From: UBA7359 sp041689615
Lineage (GTDB): Bacteria; Pseudomonadota; Gammaproteobacteria; Eutrophobiales; Eutrophobiaceae
Length of the DNA: 64,000 nt
Reading direction: 5' to 3'
NCBI GenBank assembly: GCA_041689615.1
Contig: JBDNFW010000064.1
Location: 80,614 to 144,613 of the forward strand
Shown piece after piece: positions 54,151 through 62,825 of the stretch. The notes under the pieces are model-generated. The model saw only the letters and a list, made by a program, of their open reading frames with translations. It was not told the DNA's origin and searched no databases. Made by a program: the position numbers and the translations under genes. How positions within the stretch are numbered: position 1 is the stretch's first letter; every line of letters begins with the position of its first letter.

Positions 54151-54594
54151 ATGAAATTATTATCTTTTACTATTCTTATGTCTTTTTCGTTATCATCTTA
54201 CGCGGTTGAGTTTAATAGTTGTACGGACGATAAAGGTCATACGCATTTCACTAATTTGCCTAAATCCAGCCTGGATTCAAATTGTGCTCCAAAAAATCAT
54301 TACACAGTAATGCTCAATCAAGACTACCTTAATTTATCAAATGAATATGCCAAGTACGAAAATTTTATAGAAAAAGAAGACTCAAGTAATTCTGAGCCAT
54401 TTGAATTAAGCAAAGTAGATATTTCACCAGATAGAATAAAAAACAAAGTAAAAGATATATTGGATCCGGATAAAGCGTTAGAAGAATTAATAGACGCAAC
54501 TGATGACCGTGATGATGCTTTCACAAACGCTATGAGAGGCCGTTCAAAAGGCATAGAAACAATTATGGAGCAGGGAAAATCAGGTACTCCCTGA
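54151..54594 (+). CDS. DUF4124-type exported protein
   Basis: 147 residues with a signal peptide (LLSFTILMSFSLSSYA) and a short DUF4124-like motif FNSCTDDKGHTHFTNLP including two cysteines (second in SNCAP). The rest is polar and probably helical, with an acidic stretch. DUF4124 proteins are common exported proteins of unknown function in gammaproteobacteria. Confidence 0.8.
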   Translation: MKLLSFTILMSFSLSSYAVEFNSCTDDKGHTHFTNLPKSSLDSNCAPKNHYTVMLNQDYLNLSNEYAKYENFIEKEDSSNSEPFELSKVDISPDRIKNKVKDILDPDKALEELIDATDDRDDAFTNAMRGRSKGIETIMEQGKSGTP

Positions 54595-54637
54595 ATAATA
54601 AGCAATACATACAACTGCGCATAATGTATATTATGTT

Positions 54638-54667
54638 AAATAGAGGTATTTATATCTATCTCTATTT
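54638..54667 (+). terminator. Possible weak terminator after the DUF4124 gene
   Basis: AAATAGAG (54638-54645) and CTCTATTT (54660-54667) form an 8-bp stem with a 14-nt loop and a short mixed tail. The T-run is poor, so this is tentative. Confidence 0.35.
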
Positions 54668-54737
54668 GTATAAGTAATTATATTAAATAACCCCTGTTCA
54701 ATTACTATTATTCTGGTAAATAAATCATAATTATGAC

Positions 54738-54759
54738 TATAATACCGATATATCAGTAT
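54738..54759 (+). promoter_or_regulatory. hipBA -10 box and overlapping palindromic operator
   Basis: TATAAT (54738-54743) overlaps an 18-bp palindrome ATACCGATA/TATCAGTAT (54742-54759, one mismatch in 9). HipB-type antitoxins repress their own operon by binding such sites. No good -35 box is seen. The palindrome lies 26 bp before the hipB start. Confidence 0.6.
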
Positions 54760-54785
54760 ATGTAGTTACTAGTGTCAGTTATTAT

Positions 54786-55028
54786 ATGATAAAAAAATTA
54801 GACGTTCTTGGTGAGAATTTACGCGCAGCAAGAAAAAAAAAGTTTCCTAAAGACGGTTTAAAAGCTTTTTCCATTCGCATTGGTGTAAGTCGTTCTACCC
54901 TGCAAAAAATGGAAGCTGGTGATTTAAATGTAGGCTTAGATAAATATTACGCTGCTGCGGAAGTATTGGAATTAACAGAATCATTTTTAGAACTGTTTAA
55001 AATAAAACCGAGTTTGTTTGATGAATAA
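54786..55028 (+). CDS. hipB: HipB-like antitoxin, XRE-family regulator
   Basis: 80 residues with an HTH from about 22 to 45 (FSIRIGVSRSTLQKMEAGD) and a short C-terminal tail. It overlaps hipA by 8 bp, typical of antitoxin-toxin pairs. Expected to bind the upstream palindrome with HipA as corepressor and to neutralise HipA kinase. Confidence 0.88.
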   Translation: MIKKLDVLGENLRAARKKKFPKDGLKAFSIRIGVSRSTLQKMEAGDLNVGLDKYYAAAEVLELTESFLELFKIKPSLFDE

Positions 55029-56274
55029 AGCTCGATATGACATATATTTGAATATCCCCGGTGTAGGAATTATTCACGCTGCAGAGTGTGTAATTCAAGA
55101 AAACAATAACTCACTAACAGCTGTAGGTTTTCGTTATGTATCCTCCTATCTTGACCTTCCAGAAGCATTTAGTATCGATCCAGCACAGCTACCATTAAAG
55201 ACAAAAGAGTTTGAGTTATCGTGTGAAGGTAATGCTCCGGGTTTTATAGATGATTATTTGCCTGATGCATGGGGACGAAAAGTCGTATCTCAACTAGCGC
55301 AACACCGTGACAAAATCACAATTAATGCAAATAGCGTTATCCAATTGCTTTCCTACATGAGCAATAGCCGAATAGGTTCATTAATGATTGTTCCTAAAGA
55401 TGAACAACCTGTTTATGACCAAGGCACCTCGTTCAATGAAATTGATAAAATTGAAGCTTTAGCAAATAAAGTTGAGCAAGGTAATTATACAGATATAGGG
55501 TTGAATGAAATGAGCCTGCTCTATCTTGCCAATTCTGGAACGGGTGTCGGGGGCGCAAGGCCAAAGGCTCTGGTCGAAAAAGGTGGAACACCTTATTTAG
55601 CCAAATTTAATCGAGAAAAAAACGATGATTATAACAATGCTCGTGTCGAGTTGGCTTGTTTAAACATGGCAAGAGCAGCAGGATTAAACGTAACTACAGG
55701 TAAGATAGAAAAAGATATAAACCAACGTGACATACTATTATTAAAACGCTTTGACATTAACGAAGATAATAGCCGCAATCATCTGATAACCTTGAACGCC
55801 CTTCTTAAAGAACCTGGTACACAACGAGATTTAGGTACGAATTTCACCTATGAACTTATCTATCAACAACTACAAAAATATTCCAGAACAATAGAACAAG
55901 ATGCAAAACAATTACTTAGAGTAATGTTATTTAATCGGGTTATTAATAATATTGACGATCATGAACGCAACTTCAGTCTAATCTATAAAAATGGAAGTTA
56001 TAGCTTATCGGATGCATATGATCTTGTGCCTTCTCTCTCAAAAGGAAAATACCATGTAGCAGGTTTTAATCAGCAGCCTTCTCCACCACGACTTGATAAA
56101 GTAACGGGTATGGGGAAAATATTCGGTTTATCAAGAGTTGAAGTAAAAAACATTGCGGATCAAGTTTTTACAGCAGTAACAGATGGATATAAATACGCTA
56201 AAGAAGCTGGAGTTAATGAAGAAGAAACTAGAGCAATCGCCGATGTATTTAATTTATCGAAAAGTATTGATTAA
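55021..56274 (+). CDS. hipA: HipA-family serine/threonine kinase toxin
   Basis: 417 residues from the ATG at 55021. Contains the HipA N-terminal domain (YDIYLNIPGVGIIHA), the flexible P-loop-like segment GTGVGGARPKALV, the ATP-binding YLAKFNREKNDDY with its lysine, and the catalytic NNIDDHERNFSLI with the DxxxxN pattern, then DAYDLVPS with the metal aspartate. E. coli HipA phosphorylates glutamyl-tRNA synthetase and causes persistence; the target here is unknown and this is a more distant subfamily. All kinase residues appear intact, so it should be active. Confidence 0.9.
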   Translation: MNKARYDIYLNIPGVGIIHAAECVIQENNNSLTAVGFRYVSSYLDLPEAFSIDPAQLPLKTKEFELSCEGNAPGFIDDYLPDAWGRKVVSQLAQHRDKITINANSVIQLLSYMSNSRIGSLMIVPKDEQPVYDQGTSFNEIDKIEALANKVEQGNYTDIGLNEMSLLYLANSGTGVGGARPKALVEKGGTPYLAKFNREKNDDYNNARVELACLNMARAAGLNVTTGKIEKDINQRDILLLKRFDINEDNSRNHLITLNALLKEPGTQRDLGTNFTYELIYQQLQKYSRTIEQDAKQLLRVMLFNRVINNIDDHERNFSLIYKNGSYSLSDAYDLVPSLSKGKYHVAGFNQQPSPPRLDKVTGMGKIFGLSRVEVKNIADQVFTAVTDGYKYAKEAGVNEEETRAIADVFNLSKSID

Positions 56275-56334
56275 ACAAAATTTTATTGAACCTATATAAT
56301 TGGTTCATCTAATAACAATAATAACACTCCCAAC

Positions 56335-57825
56335 ATGAATTCATTACCTAAAAACTGGCTTCTTGCAGCCATAATTTTACATTTATTAGCGGCCTGGTTT
56401 AGCGTTGGCCATTATCACGATGATGAATATGCGCAAATCCTGAATTTTGCTACCTCTAAAATTGGCGAAGATATGCAAAGTCAATTGATGTGGGAGTTTG
56501 AAGCCGGTGTCCGTAGCGGCTTTCAGCCGTTTATTGCCTTTGCGCTATCAAAAGTCACGAGTTTTGTCGGTATCGACTCTCCTTTTATTCTGGCGTTTAT
56601 TTATCGACTTATTAGTGCGGCAATTTCATTATTAGCGACTGTTGTGTTTATCCGCTCAATCGAAAGCGAAATAAATTCAAAAAACGCTTTTAAGTGGACG
56701 GCATTTTTTCTTTTATTCTCATGGATACTGATTTTTACCAATGTTCGTTTTTCTTCAGAAGGCTGGGCTTGTTCATTCTTCCTATTAGGATTCGGCCTAT
56801 ATCGTTACCCTTCTCCGGCAACTAAGTCGCGTTTTCTATTAGTCGGTTTATGTTTCGGGCTTGCCTTTCTAGCTCGCTATCAAATGGGATTTGCGTTGTT
56901 AGGTTTCGGCCTATGGTTGCTGTTCATCAATAAACAAAAGCCATTCAATATATTCCTTATTCTACTTGCCGGTTTATTTACATTAGCACTCGGTGCCGGT
57001 TGTGATTGGTGGTTGTATGGAGAACAAACAGTCAGTTCATGGAATTATTTCATCTGGCATTACAATGGACTTGGCGGCGGAATTAGCAATGCCTTGCCTG
57101 AACCCTGGTGGTTTTACGCATATTATTCTGCGGTTCAACTCATCCCGCCTTTAACCCTACTCTTACCTCTTTTCGTCGTTGGCTTTTGGTTAATGTTCCC
57201 AAAACATCCAATAACGTGGCTGACTGTACCGTTCGTTTTATTTCATACTGTTTTTGGCCATAAGGAAATGCGCTATTTGTTTCCGCTTTTGCCTTTTGCT
57301 CCTGTTATGTTTGCAATAGCCGGATTAAAAATAGATGCGAAACTTTTGTTATTGAAAAGAAATTTCTTTAAGTATGCATGGATTTTCATATTCTGGCTTT
57401 CGATGTTCTTGAATGGAATATTAATCGCACTTATTCTTTCTTTGCCCGCGAGTAAAGAAGTCGCTCTTTGGCAAAATTGTTTAGGTCCATTATCAACTGA
57501 AAGCGATCCGGTGTTGATGGTGCTAGATCAAGACGGCTCTTATTCAGATCCGGCAGAATTAAATATGGATTTTTATAATACAAATCATCTTAAAATTATT
57601 TCTGTTAAAGATGAAAATCATATTAGGGATGTATTGAATCAATATCCTGATAGAGAAATACTCTATGCTTCTCGAAAACAAAATCGAAGTCAGGAGTTAG
57701 ATGAAGCGGGTTTATCGCATGAATTAATTTGTCAGGCATTGCCAAACTGGATATTGAAAATCAACATCAACAACTGGACGTCTCGAACCAGTATGTGGCG
57801 GGTATGGTCAGTAAAAAATCAATAG
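56335..57825 (+). CDS. GT22-like membrane glycosyltransferase (mannosyltransferase family)
   Basis: 496 residues with about ten hydrophobic segments. HYHDDEYAQILNFA near the N-terminus carries the acidic pair on the first loop found in lipid-linked-sugar transferases; WEFEAGVRSGFQPF and the HKEMRYLFPLLPF segment match the GPI mannosyltransferase/Alg9 family. Such enzymes use polyprenyl-phosphate sugars on the periplasmic side. No other glycosylation genes are nearby, so the acceptor is unknown. Confidence 0.78.
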   Translation: MNSLPKNWLLAAIILHLLAAWFSVGHYHDDEYAQILNFATSKIGEDMQSQLMWEFEAGVRSGFQPFIAFALSKVTSFVGIDSPFILAFIYRLISAAISLLATVVFIRSIESEINSKNAFKWTAFFLLFSWILIFTNVRFSSEGWACSFFLLGFGLYRYPSPATKSRFLLVGLCFGLAFLARYQMGFALLGFGLWLLFINKQKPFNIFLILLAGLFTLALGAGCDWWLYGEQTVSSWNYFIWHYNGLGGGISNALPEPWWFYAYYSAVQLIPPLTLLLPLFVVGFWLMFPKHPITWLTVPFVLFHTVFGHKEMRYLFPLLPFAPVMFAIAGLKIDAKLLLLKRNFFKYAWIFIFWLSMFLNGILIALILSLPASKEVALWQNCLGPLSTESDPVLMVLDQDGSYSDPAELNMDFYNTNHLKIISVKDENHIRDVLNQYPDREILYASRKQNRSQELDEAGLSHELICQALPNWILKININNWTSRTSMWRVWSVKNQ

Positions 57826-57980
57826 AATTAAACAGCATTATCTCATTGATATATAGATATTTATTTTATTAGATTACTTTTCTTTTCTTTTCTTTTGTCG
57901 GCTAACTCGGCCCCGTTATTGCAGTATGTTTCTTCATATTTCCTTCCAATTAGATATGGATATTGAAGAAATTAAAAATA

Positions 57981-58658
57981 ATGAGCCCGGAAAATAAAAC
58001 AAACGCTAAGACAAAGAAGAAACAAGTCATTAACTTATATGACATGTATGAGGAAAAACGTGAATACCCAAGGGTCAGCGTTAATACCTTTGCGGTCATA
58101 CATAAAGAAGGCGAATATGAGTTGAATGCGAAATTGCATGACATTTCGCCTGACGGTGTTCAATTAAGATGTAATAGAAAGACTGCACACGTCATTCATC
58201 CGACCGGTAAATTCATTACCGACAAAACAGCACCTGAAGTAGTTTTAAAATTTTCTTTAGCTGTAGCGGGCAAGGAAAAGGACGTAATTGTTAAGTCAAA
58301 AATATATTACTTTTCAATTACTGAGATCGATGTTGTTGCTTTTGGTGTGAAATTTATACAATTCGAAAAATTTAGCGGTCGTCATGTTGATGACTACATC
58401 ATGAACGCCGTAACTCCTGAAGAAGAAAAAGTGCTGAATGTATTGGACGCGCCGCGGTCGAGCGAAGACATTTTAGAGAAACTCGACCTTGATGATGATA
58501 TTGACCTCGATGCAACGCTCAATAGATTACGACAAAAGAAATCTGTCATCTCTTATGAAGAAAATAAAAAACGAAAATTTGTCAAACTTGAGTCAGCGAT
58601 TTCCTCCATTTTTGAACGTTTGGAAAAAATAGAAAAACGATTGGATAAAGTTGACTGA
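57981..58658 (+). CDS. PilZ-domain c-di-GMP receptor with helical C-terminus
   Basis: 225 residues (an in-frame TTG at 57963 would add six). The PilZ domain at about 25-140 has the c-di-GMP motifs KREYPRVSV (RxxxR-like) and HDISPDGVQL (DxSxxG). After it comes a region resembling a small winged-helix (SSEDILEKLDLDDDIDLDATLNRL) and a C-terminal coiled coil (IFERLEKIEKRLDKVD). The architecture is PilZ plus a possible DNA- or protein-binding module. It may respond to the diguanylate cyclase encoded at 21696. Confidence 0.8.
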   Translation: MSPENKTNAKTKKKQVINLYDMYEEKREYPRVSVNTFAVIHKEGEYELNAKLHDISPDGVQLRCNRKTAHVIHPTGKFITDKTAPEVVLKFSLAVAGKEKDVIVKSKIYYFSITEIDVVAFGVKFIQFEKFSGRHVDDYIMNAVTPEEEKVLNVLDAPRSSEDILEKLDLDDDIDLDATLNRLRQKKSVISYEENKKRKFVKLESAISSIFERLEKIEKRLDKVD

Positions 58659-58818
58659 TATTCAATTTAAGCGGCCCTATTCTATAGCATGGGTCTGATT
58701 TTTATTATTTGAAATAATAAAGCTGATCTAAATCTCTAAATCAAGTCATTCATATTGTATTTATCTGCTAGTGTAATAAGCTAAATCTAATAAAACCTTC
58801 ACATTTAAGGATCTGTTC

Positions 58819-60852
58819 ATGGGAAAGTTAATCAAAATTCTGGTCGTTCTTGTTCTTCTCGTCGTTGCAGCGATCGCAGGTGTTATTCTTACAACCGATA
58901 TAAATCAATATAAACCACAGATAGTTCAGGCTGTTAAAGATAATACTGGAAGAGATTTTAACATCAGCGGTGATCTTAAATTAGCCCCTTCCCTCATTCC
59001 CACTATTGCCATTGAAGGTGTTTCATTAGGTAATGCTAGTTGGGCCAAAGAAAAAAATATGTTGAGTGTCCGTAAATTCGAAGCTCAAGTTGCGCTGATG
59101 CCTTTATTAAAGAAAAATATTCAAGTCGTTCGACTGGTATTAATTGAACCTAATATTCATCTTGAAACTAATAAAGATGGTCAAGGTAACTGGGTCTTTA
59201 AGTCTGAAGGCAAGAAAGAAAAATCGACTGAAACATCAAGCTCAGGATCTTTGCCTGCATTAGCAGTGAATGAAGTCTATATAGAAAAAGCCAATGTGAC
59301 TTATAAAGATGGTCAAACAGGTAAAACAACGGAATTGCTCGTTGATGAAATCACTATAAACTCTTCAAGTTTCTCTGATCCGATGAGCTTGCTTGTTAAA
59401 GCAAGTTTTAATGATTCTCCATTAAATATTGAAGGCACATTAGGCTCGATTAATAATTTGCTTGATAACAAAAACTATCCGGTGAAATTAAATATCGGTG
59501 TTGCCGGTGCTGAAATATCAGTTGATGGCAAAGTTGGGCAACCGATGTCGGCAAAAGGAATTGATTTATTGACGTCATTAAACATAAATAAATTAAGTGA
59601 TTTAAATAAAGTGGCTGGTTCAGAGTTACCTGATGTCGGTCCTATTGTATTTAACGGAACATTATCTGATACAAAATCCGGTTACGCCGTTAAATCTATG
59701 ATTGCACAAATAATGGAATACGAAGTCAACGGCGATCTGGATGTGAGCCTTGGTGGCGCGCGTCCAATGTTAAATGCGAATCTAAGTTCTGAATCGCTAG
59801 ACATCAGTCCTTTTCAAGGAGAAGGAGAAGAAAAAGAAGCTAAAAAAGAAAAAATGTTTTCTTCTGACCCCCTTCCTTTAGAAGGACTTAAAGCGGCGGA
59901 TGTTAATTTAACCTTTAAAACAAAAACATTAATCACGAAAGATTTAACCATAACTGATGCTGCTATCACATTGAATTTAAATAACGGCATATTAAAACTA
60001 TCAAAAACAGGTAAAACAGCTGGCGGAACGTTATCAGTAAACGTTGATTTGGATGCGAGTAATGGTAAGACTGCAATACTAAATAACAGTATTGAAATAA
60101 AACAAATTGAACTTGGCGAAGTGCCTTCAATAAAAGAAAAGAAATTAATTACCGGCGGCAAAACAGACATTACGATTAATGCAAAAGGTTCAGGTTCCAG
60201 TGTGAGTCAAATTATGGCTGGATTAAACGGAAAATTATTAATACAAACTGGCAAAGGTCAGATATCAAGTTCTGCTTTAAAGCTGGCAAGCGCAGATGCA
60301 TTAGTGAGTACTCTTTCGATGCTAACACCTAGATCAAAAAGTTCAGAGGGAAGCCAATTGGAATGTGCCGTTGTTAATTTTGATATTAAAGATGGAATTG
60401 CTACGGCAGAAAACGGTATCGGCATGTCAACCAATCAAATTAATGTTATTGGCGCGGGTACAATTAATTTAAAGACAGAACAACTTGATATCGGCATTAC
60501 ACCTAAAGCAAAAGAAGGTGTTGGTTTAAATCTCGGCCAACTTGCAGGTCTAGTCAGGGTCGGTGGTACATTAGCGAACCCTAGTCCAAAAGCAGATACA
60601 CAAGCTGCATTAAAAGGCGGACTATCAGCAGGCGCTGCCGTTGCTACAGGTGGACTTTCTTTGTTAGCTCAAGGTTTGTTAAGTAATGAGGTTGCAGATG
60701 ATCAGAATCCTTGTGATATTGCTTTAGGAAAAGCGCCAATAAAATCTGCAGAAACAAAACCAGCGGAAGAAAAGAGTGTTGTAGAGAAAACTACCGATAC
60801 TGTTAAAGATGCTGCTGGCGCAATTGGTGATAAATTGAAGAGTCTTTTCTAG
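58819..60852 (+). CDS. asmA: AsmA-family outer-membrane assembly / lipid transport protein
   Basis: 677 residues anchored by an N-terminal helix (IKILVVLVLLVVAAIAGVIL). TGRDFNISGDLKLAPSLIPT is the AsmA N-terminal signature, and the C-terminal half has ALVSTLSMLTP and the repeated beta-strand pattern ending in a GINL-type conserved block (GAGTINLKTEQLDIGITPKA in two parts). AsmA-like proteins bridge the periplasm and are implicated in phospholipid transport and LPS assembly. AAGGA lies 9 nt before the ATG. Convergent with the radical SAM gene, 8 bp apart. Confidence 0.9.
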   Translation: MGKLIKILVVLVLLVVAAIAGVILTTDINQYKPQIVQAVKDNTGRDFNISGDLKLAPSLIPTIAIEGVSLGNASWAKEKNMLSVRKFEAQVALMPLLKKNIQVVRLVLIEPNIHLETNKDGQGNWVFKSEGKKEKSTETSSSGSLPALAVNEVYIEKANVTYKDGQTGKTTELLVDEITINSSSFSDPMSLLVKASFNDSPLNIEGTLGSINNLLDNKNYPVKLNIGVAGAEISVDGKVGQPMSAKGIDLLTSLNINKLSDLNKVAGSELPDVGPIVFNGTLSDTKSGYAVKSMIAQIMEYEVNGDLDVSLGGARPMLNANLSSESLDISPFQGEGEEKEAKKEKMFSSDPLPLEGLKAADVNLTFKTKTLITKDLTITDAAITLNLNNGILKLSKTGKTAGGTLSVNVDLDASNGKTAILNNSIEIKQIELGEVPSIKEKKLITGGKTDITINAKGSGSSVSQIMAGLNGKLLIQTGKGQISSSALKLASADALVSTLSMLTPRSKSSEGSQLECAVVNFDIKDGIATAENGIGMSTNQINVIGAGTINLKTEQLDIGITPKAKEGVGLNLGQLAGLVRVGGTLANPSPKADTQAALKGGLSAGAAVATGGLSLLAQGLLSNEVADDQNPCDIALGKAPIKSAETKPAEEKSVVEKTTDTVKDAAGAIGDKLKSLF

Positions 60853-60860
60853 ATATTATT

Positions 60861-61706
60861 TTAAGGCGTTACTGTTACATCCAACGATAATTCTTTTATC
60901 TTAAGTGCAAGATCTTGTAACCATGACTCAGGTAATTTTTTGATTAACCTGGCTTCTGGTTGTAATGATTGGCGCTCAATACCATAAAGCAAGATTCCTT
61001 TAACAGGAATGTTTCGAGTGATGGTTGCTTTCAATAAATTGAGATAAGCATTAATCTCAATATCACTCGGCGGATGATTCTTGTATGAAAAAATACAAGT
61101 TTGAATCAGCGTAGGACAAAGTTCGGCAGCAATCTGTAATCGTTTTAGCGTTGAAGTATTTGACCCCTTCACCTGGTTAATTGTCGCAATGCCTGTCGGT
61201 GTGGCGCTATCAATTTTAAACCAGACTTCACCATTCATTTTAGCCAACTTCTTCAGGCCTTTTTTTACTTGAATACGATCGACCATGCTGCCGTTTGTGA
61301 TCAAGACACATTTAATAGAACCTAGTAATCCGTATTCTTTTAAAACAAGTTCTATTAGATTAACGACTTGATCAAATTCATTGGCAGTTGTTGGTTCACC
61401 ATTCCCCGAAATAGCTATATCTTTAATAATGCGGTATTCATCAGGGACTTCTTCCTTGTCATAAAAATCACCATGGATTATATCCGCGAGAAAATGGCGT
61501 AATTCCTTCCCCAGCTTCTCAAGATCAACCGTTGGAGCACTGCCGCGAATAAGGTCTGGTACCTGACAATAAATACAACGCCAATTACAGGCGTTGTTTA
61601 TATTGAGGTTTACACCAATTGAAAGCCCGCCTGAACGACGGGAAAACACGGGGTAAATATATGTCAGACCAGCCTTATCACGGCTGTGGTCAAGCGTTGT
61701 TAGCAT
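60861..61706 (-). CDS. Radical SAM protein of unknown substrate
   Basis: 281 residues with an iron-sulfur motif CNWRCIYCQ (CxxxCxxC), SGNGEPTTANEF, CVLITNGSMVDR and VWFKIDSATPTG, the pattern of the AdoMet radical family with a GNGEP glycine-rich SAM contact. It resembles the wyosine/TatD-linked radical SAM proteins but I cannot name the substrate. Cytosolic. Confidence 0.85.
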   Translation of the reverse strand: MLTTLDHSRDKAGLTYIYPVFSRRSGGLSIGVNLNINNACNWRCIYCQVPDLIRGSAPTVDLEKLGKELRHFLADIIHGDFYDKEEVPDEYRIIKDIAISGNGEPTTANEFDQVVNLIELVLKEYGLLGSIKCVLITNGSMVDRIQVKKGLKKLAKMNGEVWFKIDSATPTGIATINQVKGSNTSTLKRLQIAAELCPTLIQTCIFSYKNHPPSDIEINAYLNLLKATITRNIPVKGILLYGIERQSLQPEARLIKKLPESWLQDLALKIKELSLDVTVTP

Positions 61707-61749
61707 TTAAACAACCTGATTTATTTTCTGGGCTATTTAATATGGCAAC

Positions 61750-62085
61750 TTAGCCTGCCATATCTTTACAACCTTTCAATGCTACTGCGCGAACGCTGGT
61801 AGACGCTTTTTTCGCTTTGAACATCATTTCCTGACCGGTAAATGGGTTAATACCTTTGCGAGCCTTCGTAGCAGGTTTCTTAACACGTTTTAACTTAACG
61901 CCTAAATCAGGCACCATAAATTCACCACAAGAATTTGATTTTAAATGACGCTGCGCCTGTTCAGATAACGAAATCAAAACAGCCTTAACATCTTGTTTTG
62001 ATAATTCTGTTGCTTCAGCGATTTCAGCAATAATTTGTGCTTTGGTCATACGGTCTTTAACAACTGTTAATTTACTTTTAGCCAT
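61750..62085 (-). CDS. HU/IHF-family DNA-binding protein
   Basis: 111 residues from the ATG at 62085, with AAAGGA 6 nt upstream; the frame continues to 62157 but without family match. SKLTVVKDRMTKAQIIAEIA, ELSKQDVKAVLISL and the C-terminal RKGINPFTGQEM arm are HU-like, with lysine-rich DNA-contacting beta arm (KRVKKPATKARKG). It is longer than standard HU (about 90 residues) by an N-terminal lead and a C-terminal extension with cysteine, so it is a paralogue. Confidence 0.85.
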   Translation of the reverse strand: MAKSKLTVVKDRMTKAQIIAEIAEATELSKQDVKAVLISLSEQAQRHLKSNSCGEFMVPDLGVKLKRVKKPATKARKGINPFTGQEMMFKAKKASTSVRAVALKGCKDMAG

Positions 62086-62191
62086 GATGGTTCCTTTAAA
62101 ATTTTGTTTGAGATTAGAAATTATTTTACGAAGGGATATTATAAACCTTCCACACAATTTTGATCAGAGATAAAAACAAATTAATTTAAAA

Positions 62192-62251
62192 TGGTGCCCG
62201 GGGCCGGAATCGAACCGGCACGAGGTTACCCTCGAGGGATTTTAAGTCCTT
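62192..62251 (-). pseudogene. 3' fragment of tRNA-Leu (TAA anticodon), probable attachment site
   Basis: Read on the minus strand, GGACTTAAAATCC is the anticodon stem-loop of tRNA-Leu(UAA), followed by a variable arm CTCGAGGGTAACCTCG, the T-arm GCCGGTTCGATTCCGGC, the acceptor strand CCCGGGCA and CCA. The 5' half (GCCCGGGTGGCGGAATTGG type) is missing: upstream is unrelated AT-rich DNA. A 3' tRNA fragment of about 60 bp is the usual footprint left by integrase-type elements, so this may be one end of a genomic island that continues to the right. Confidence 0.82.
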
Positions 62252-62384
62252 CGTACTATAAATCACATATGATGCGTTTGCTATAAATTCGATGTAAAAC
62301 AATGGCTTAGATTTTAGCAAAAATGACAGATGGTGCATATAACTCATATATAATTCGTTTTTCATTGATTTCGTTGTCATTTGG

Positions 62385-62414
62385 TTGACACTTATCCGAA
62401 TTTTTCTTTATCGT
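62385..62414 (+). promoter_or_regulatory. Candidate promoter of the XRE gene before IS insertion
   Basis: TTGACA (62385-62390), 18-bp spacer, TATCGT (62409-62414, 4 of 6). The predicted start falls on or next to the GTG at 62421, so the original message would be leaderless. Confidence 0.45.
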
Positions 62415-62420
62415 AGTTGA

Positions 62421-62436
62421 GTGATTAGATTAAAAC
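62421..62436 (+). pseudogene. First five codons of the interrupted XRE gene
   Basis: GTG ATT AGA TTA AAA then C: joined across the IS and one copy of its 3-bp duplication, this reads MIRLKQIIEELTG into the XRE gene at 63666. A stop (TGA) lies immediately before the GTG. These codons are now separated from the rest by 1.2 kb. Confidence 0.6.
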
Positions 62437-62499
62437 TGAACTTCCCAATATTTGCTAGACGCCTGATGGGTAATTATCATACCTATTGGAGGAAGTTAA

Positions 62500-62778
62500 A
62501 TGAGCGACAAACGTTATACCGAAGAATTTAAGATTGCAGCTGTGCGACAAGTATCAGAGCAGGGCTATCCAGTATTGGAAGTAACGGAACGGTTAGCCAT
62601 TACCAATCGCACGTTATATGCGTGGTTACGTAAATATCAGTTGCCTAATCCGAGTGAGACACAAACGGAAGATAAGGATACGGAAATTAAGCGTCTGAGA
62701 GCTGAATTGAAGCGAACAACGGAAGAGAGAGACATTCTAAAAAAGGCCGCCGCGTTCTTTGCAAACCATCCCGGGTAA
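62500..62778 (+). CDS. IS3-family transposase OrfA
   Basis: 92 residues with an HTH (EEFKIAAVRQVSEQGYPVLE, quoted in part) and a leucine-zipper-like helix ending ERDILKKAAAFFA. GGAGGAAG 4-5 nt before the ATG is a strong site. AAAAAAG at 62739-62745 is a classical A6G -1 frameshift signal; slipping there joins OrfA to the OrfB frame and gives the OrfAB transposase. Confidence 0.95.
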   Translation: MSDKRYTEEFKIAAVRQVSEQGYPVLEVTERLAITNRTLYAWLRKYQLPNPSETQTEDKDTEIKRLRAELKRTTEERDILKKAAAFFANHPG

Positions 62779-62825
62779 AGTACGCGTTTATAAAAGCACA
62801 TCGTCATACGTTTCAGATTACGACG

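Noticed and set aside
28454..58692. Shared 12-mer TATAGCATGGGT upstream of lepA (28454) and before asmA (58683).
   Set aside because: Many chance 12-mer pairs are expected in 64 kb of AT-rich DNA; flanks are not similar.
62186..62380. Minus-strand open frame of 64 codons ending VRFRPRAP.
   Set aside because: That ending is a well-known artefact of translating tRNA-Leu 3' sequence; the real content is the tRNA fragment.
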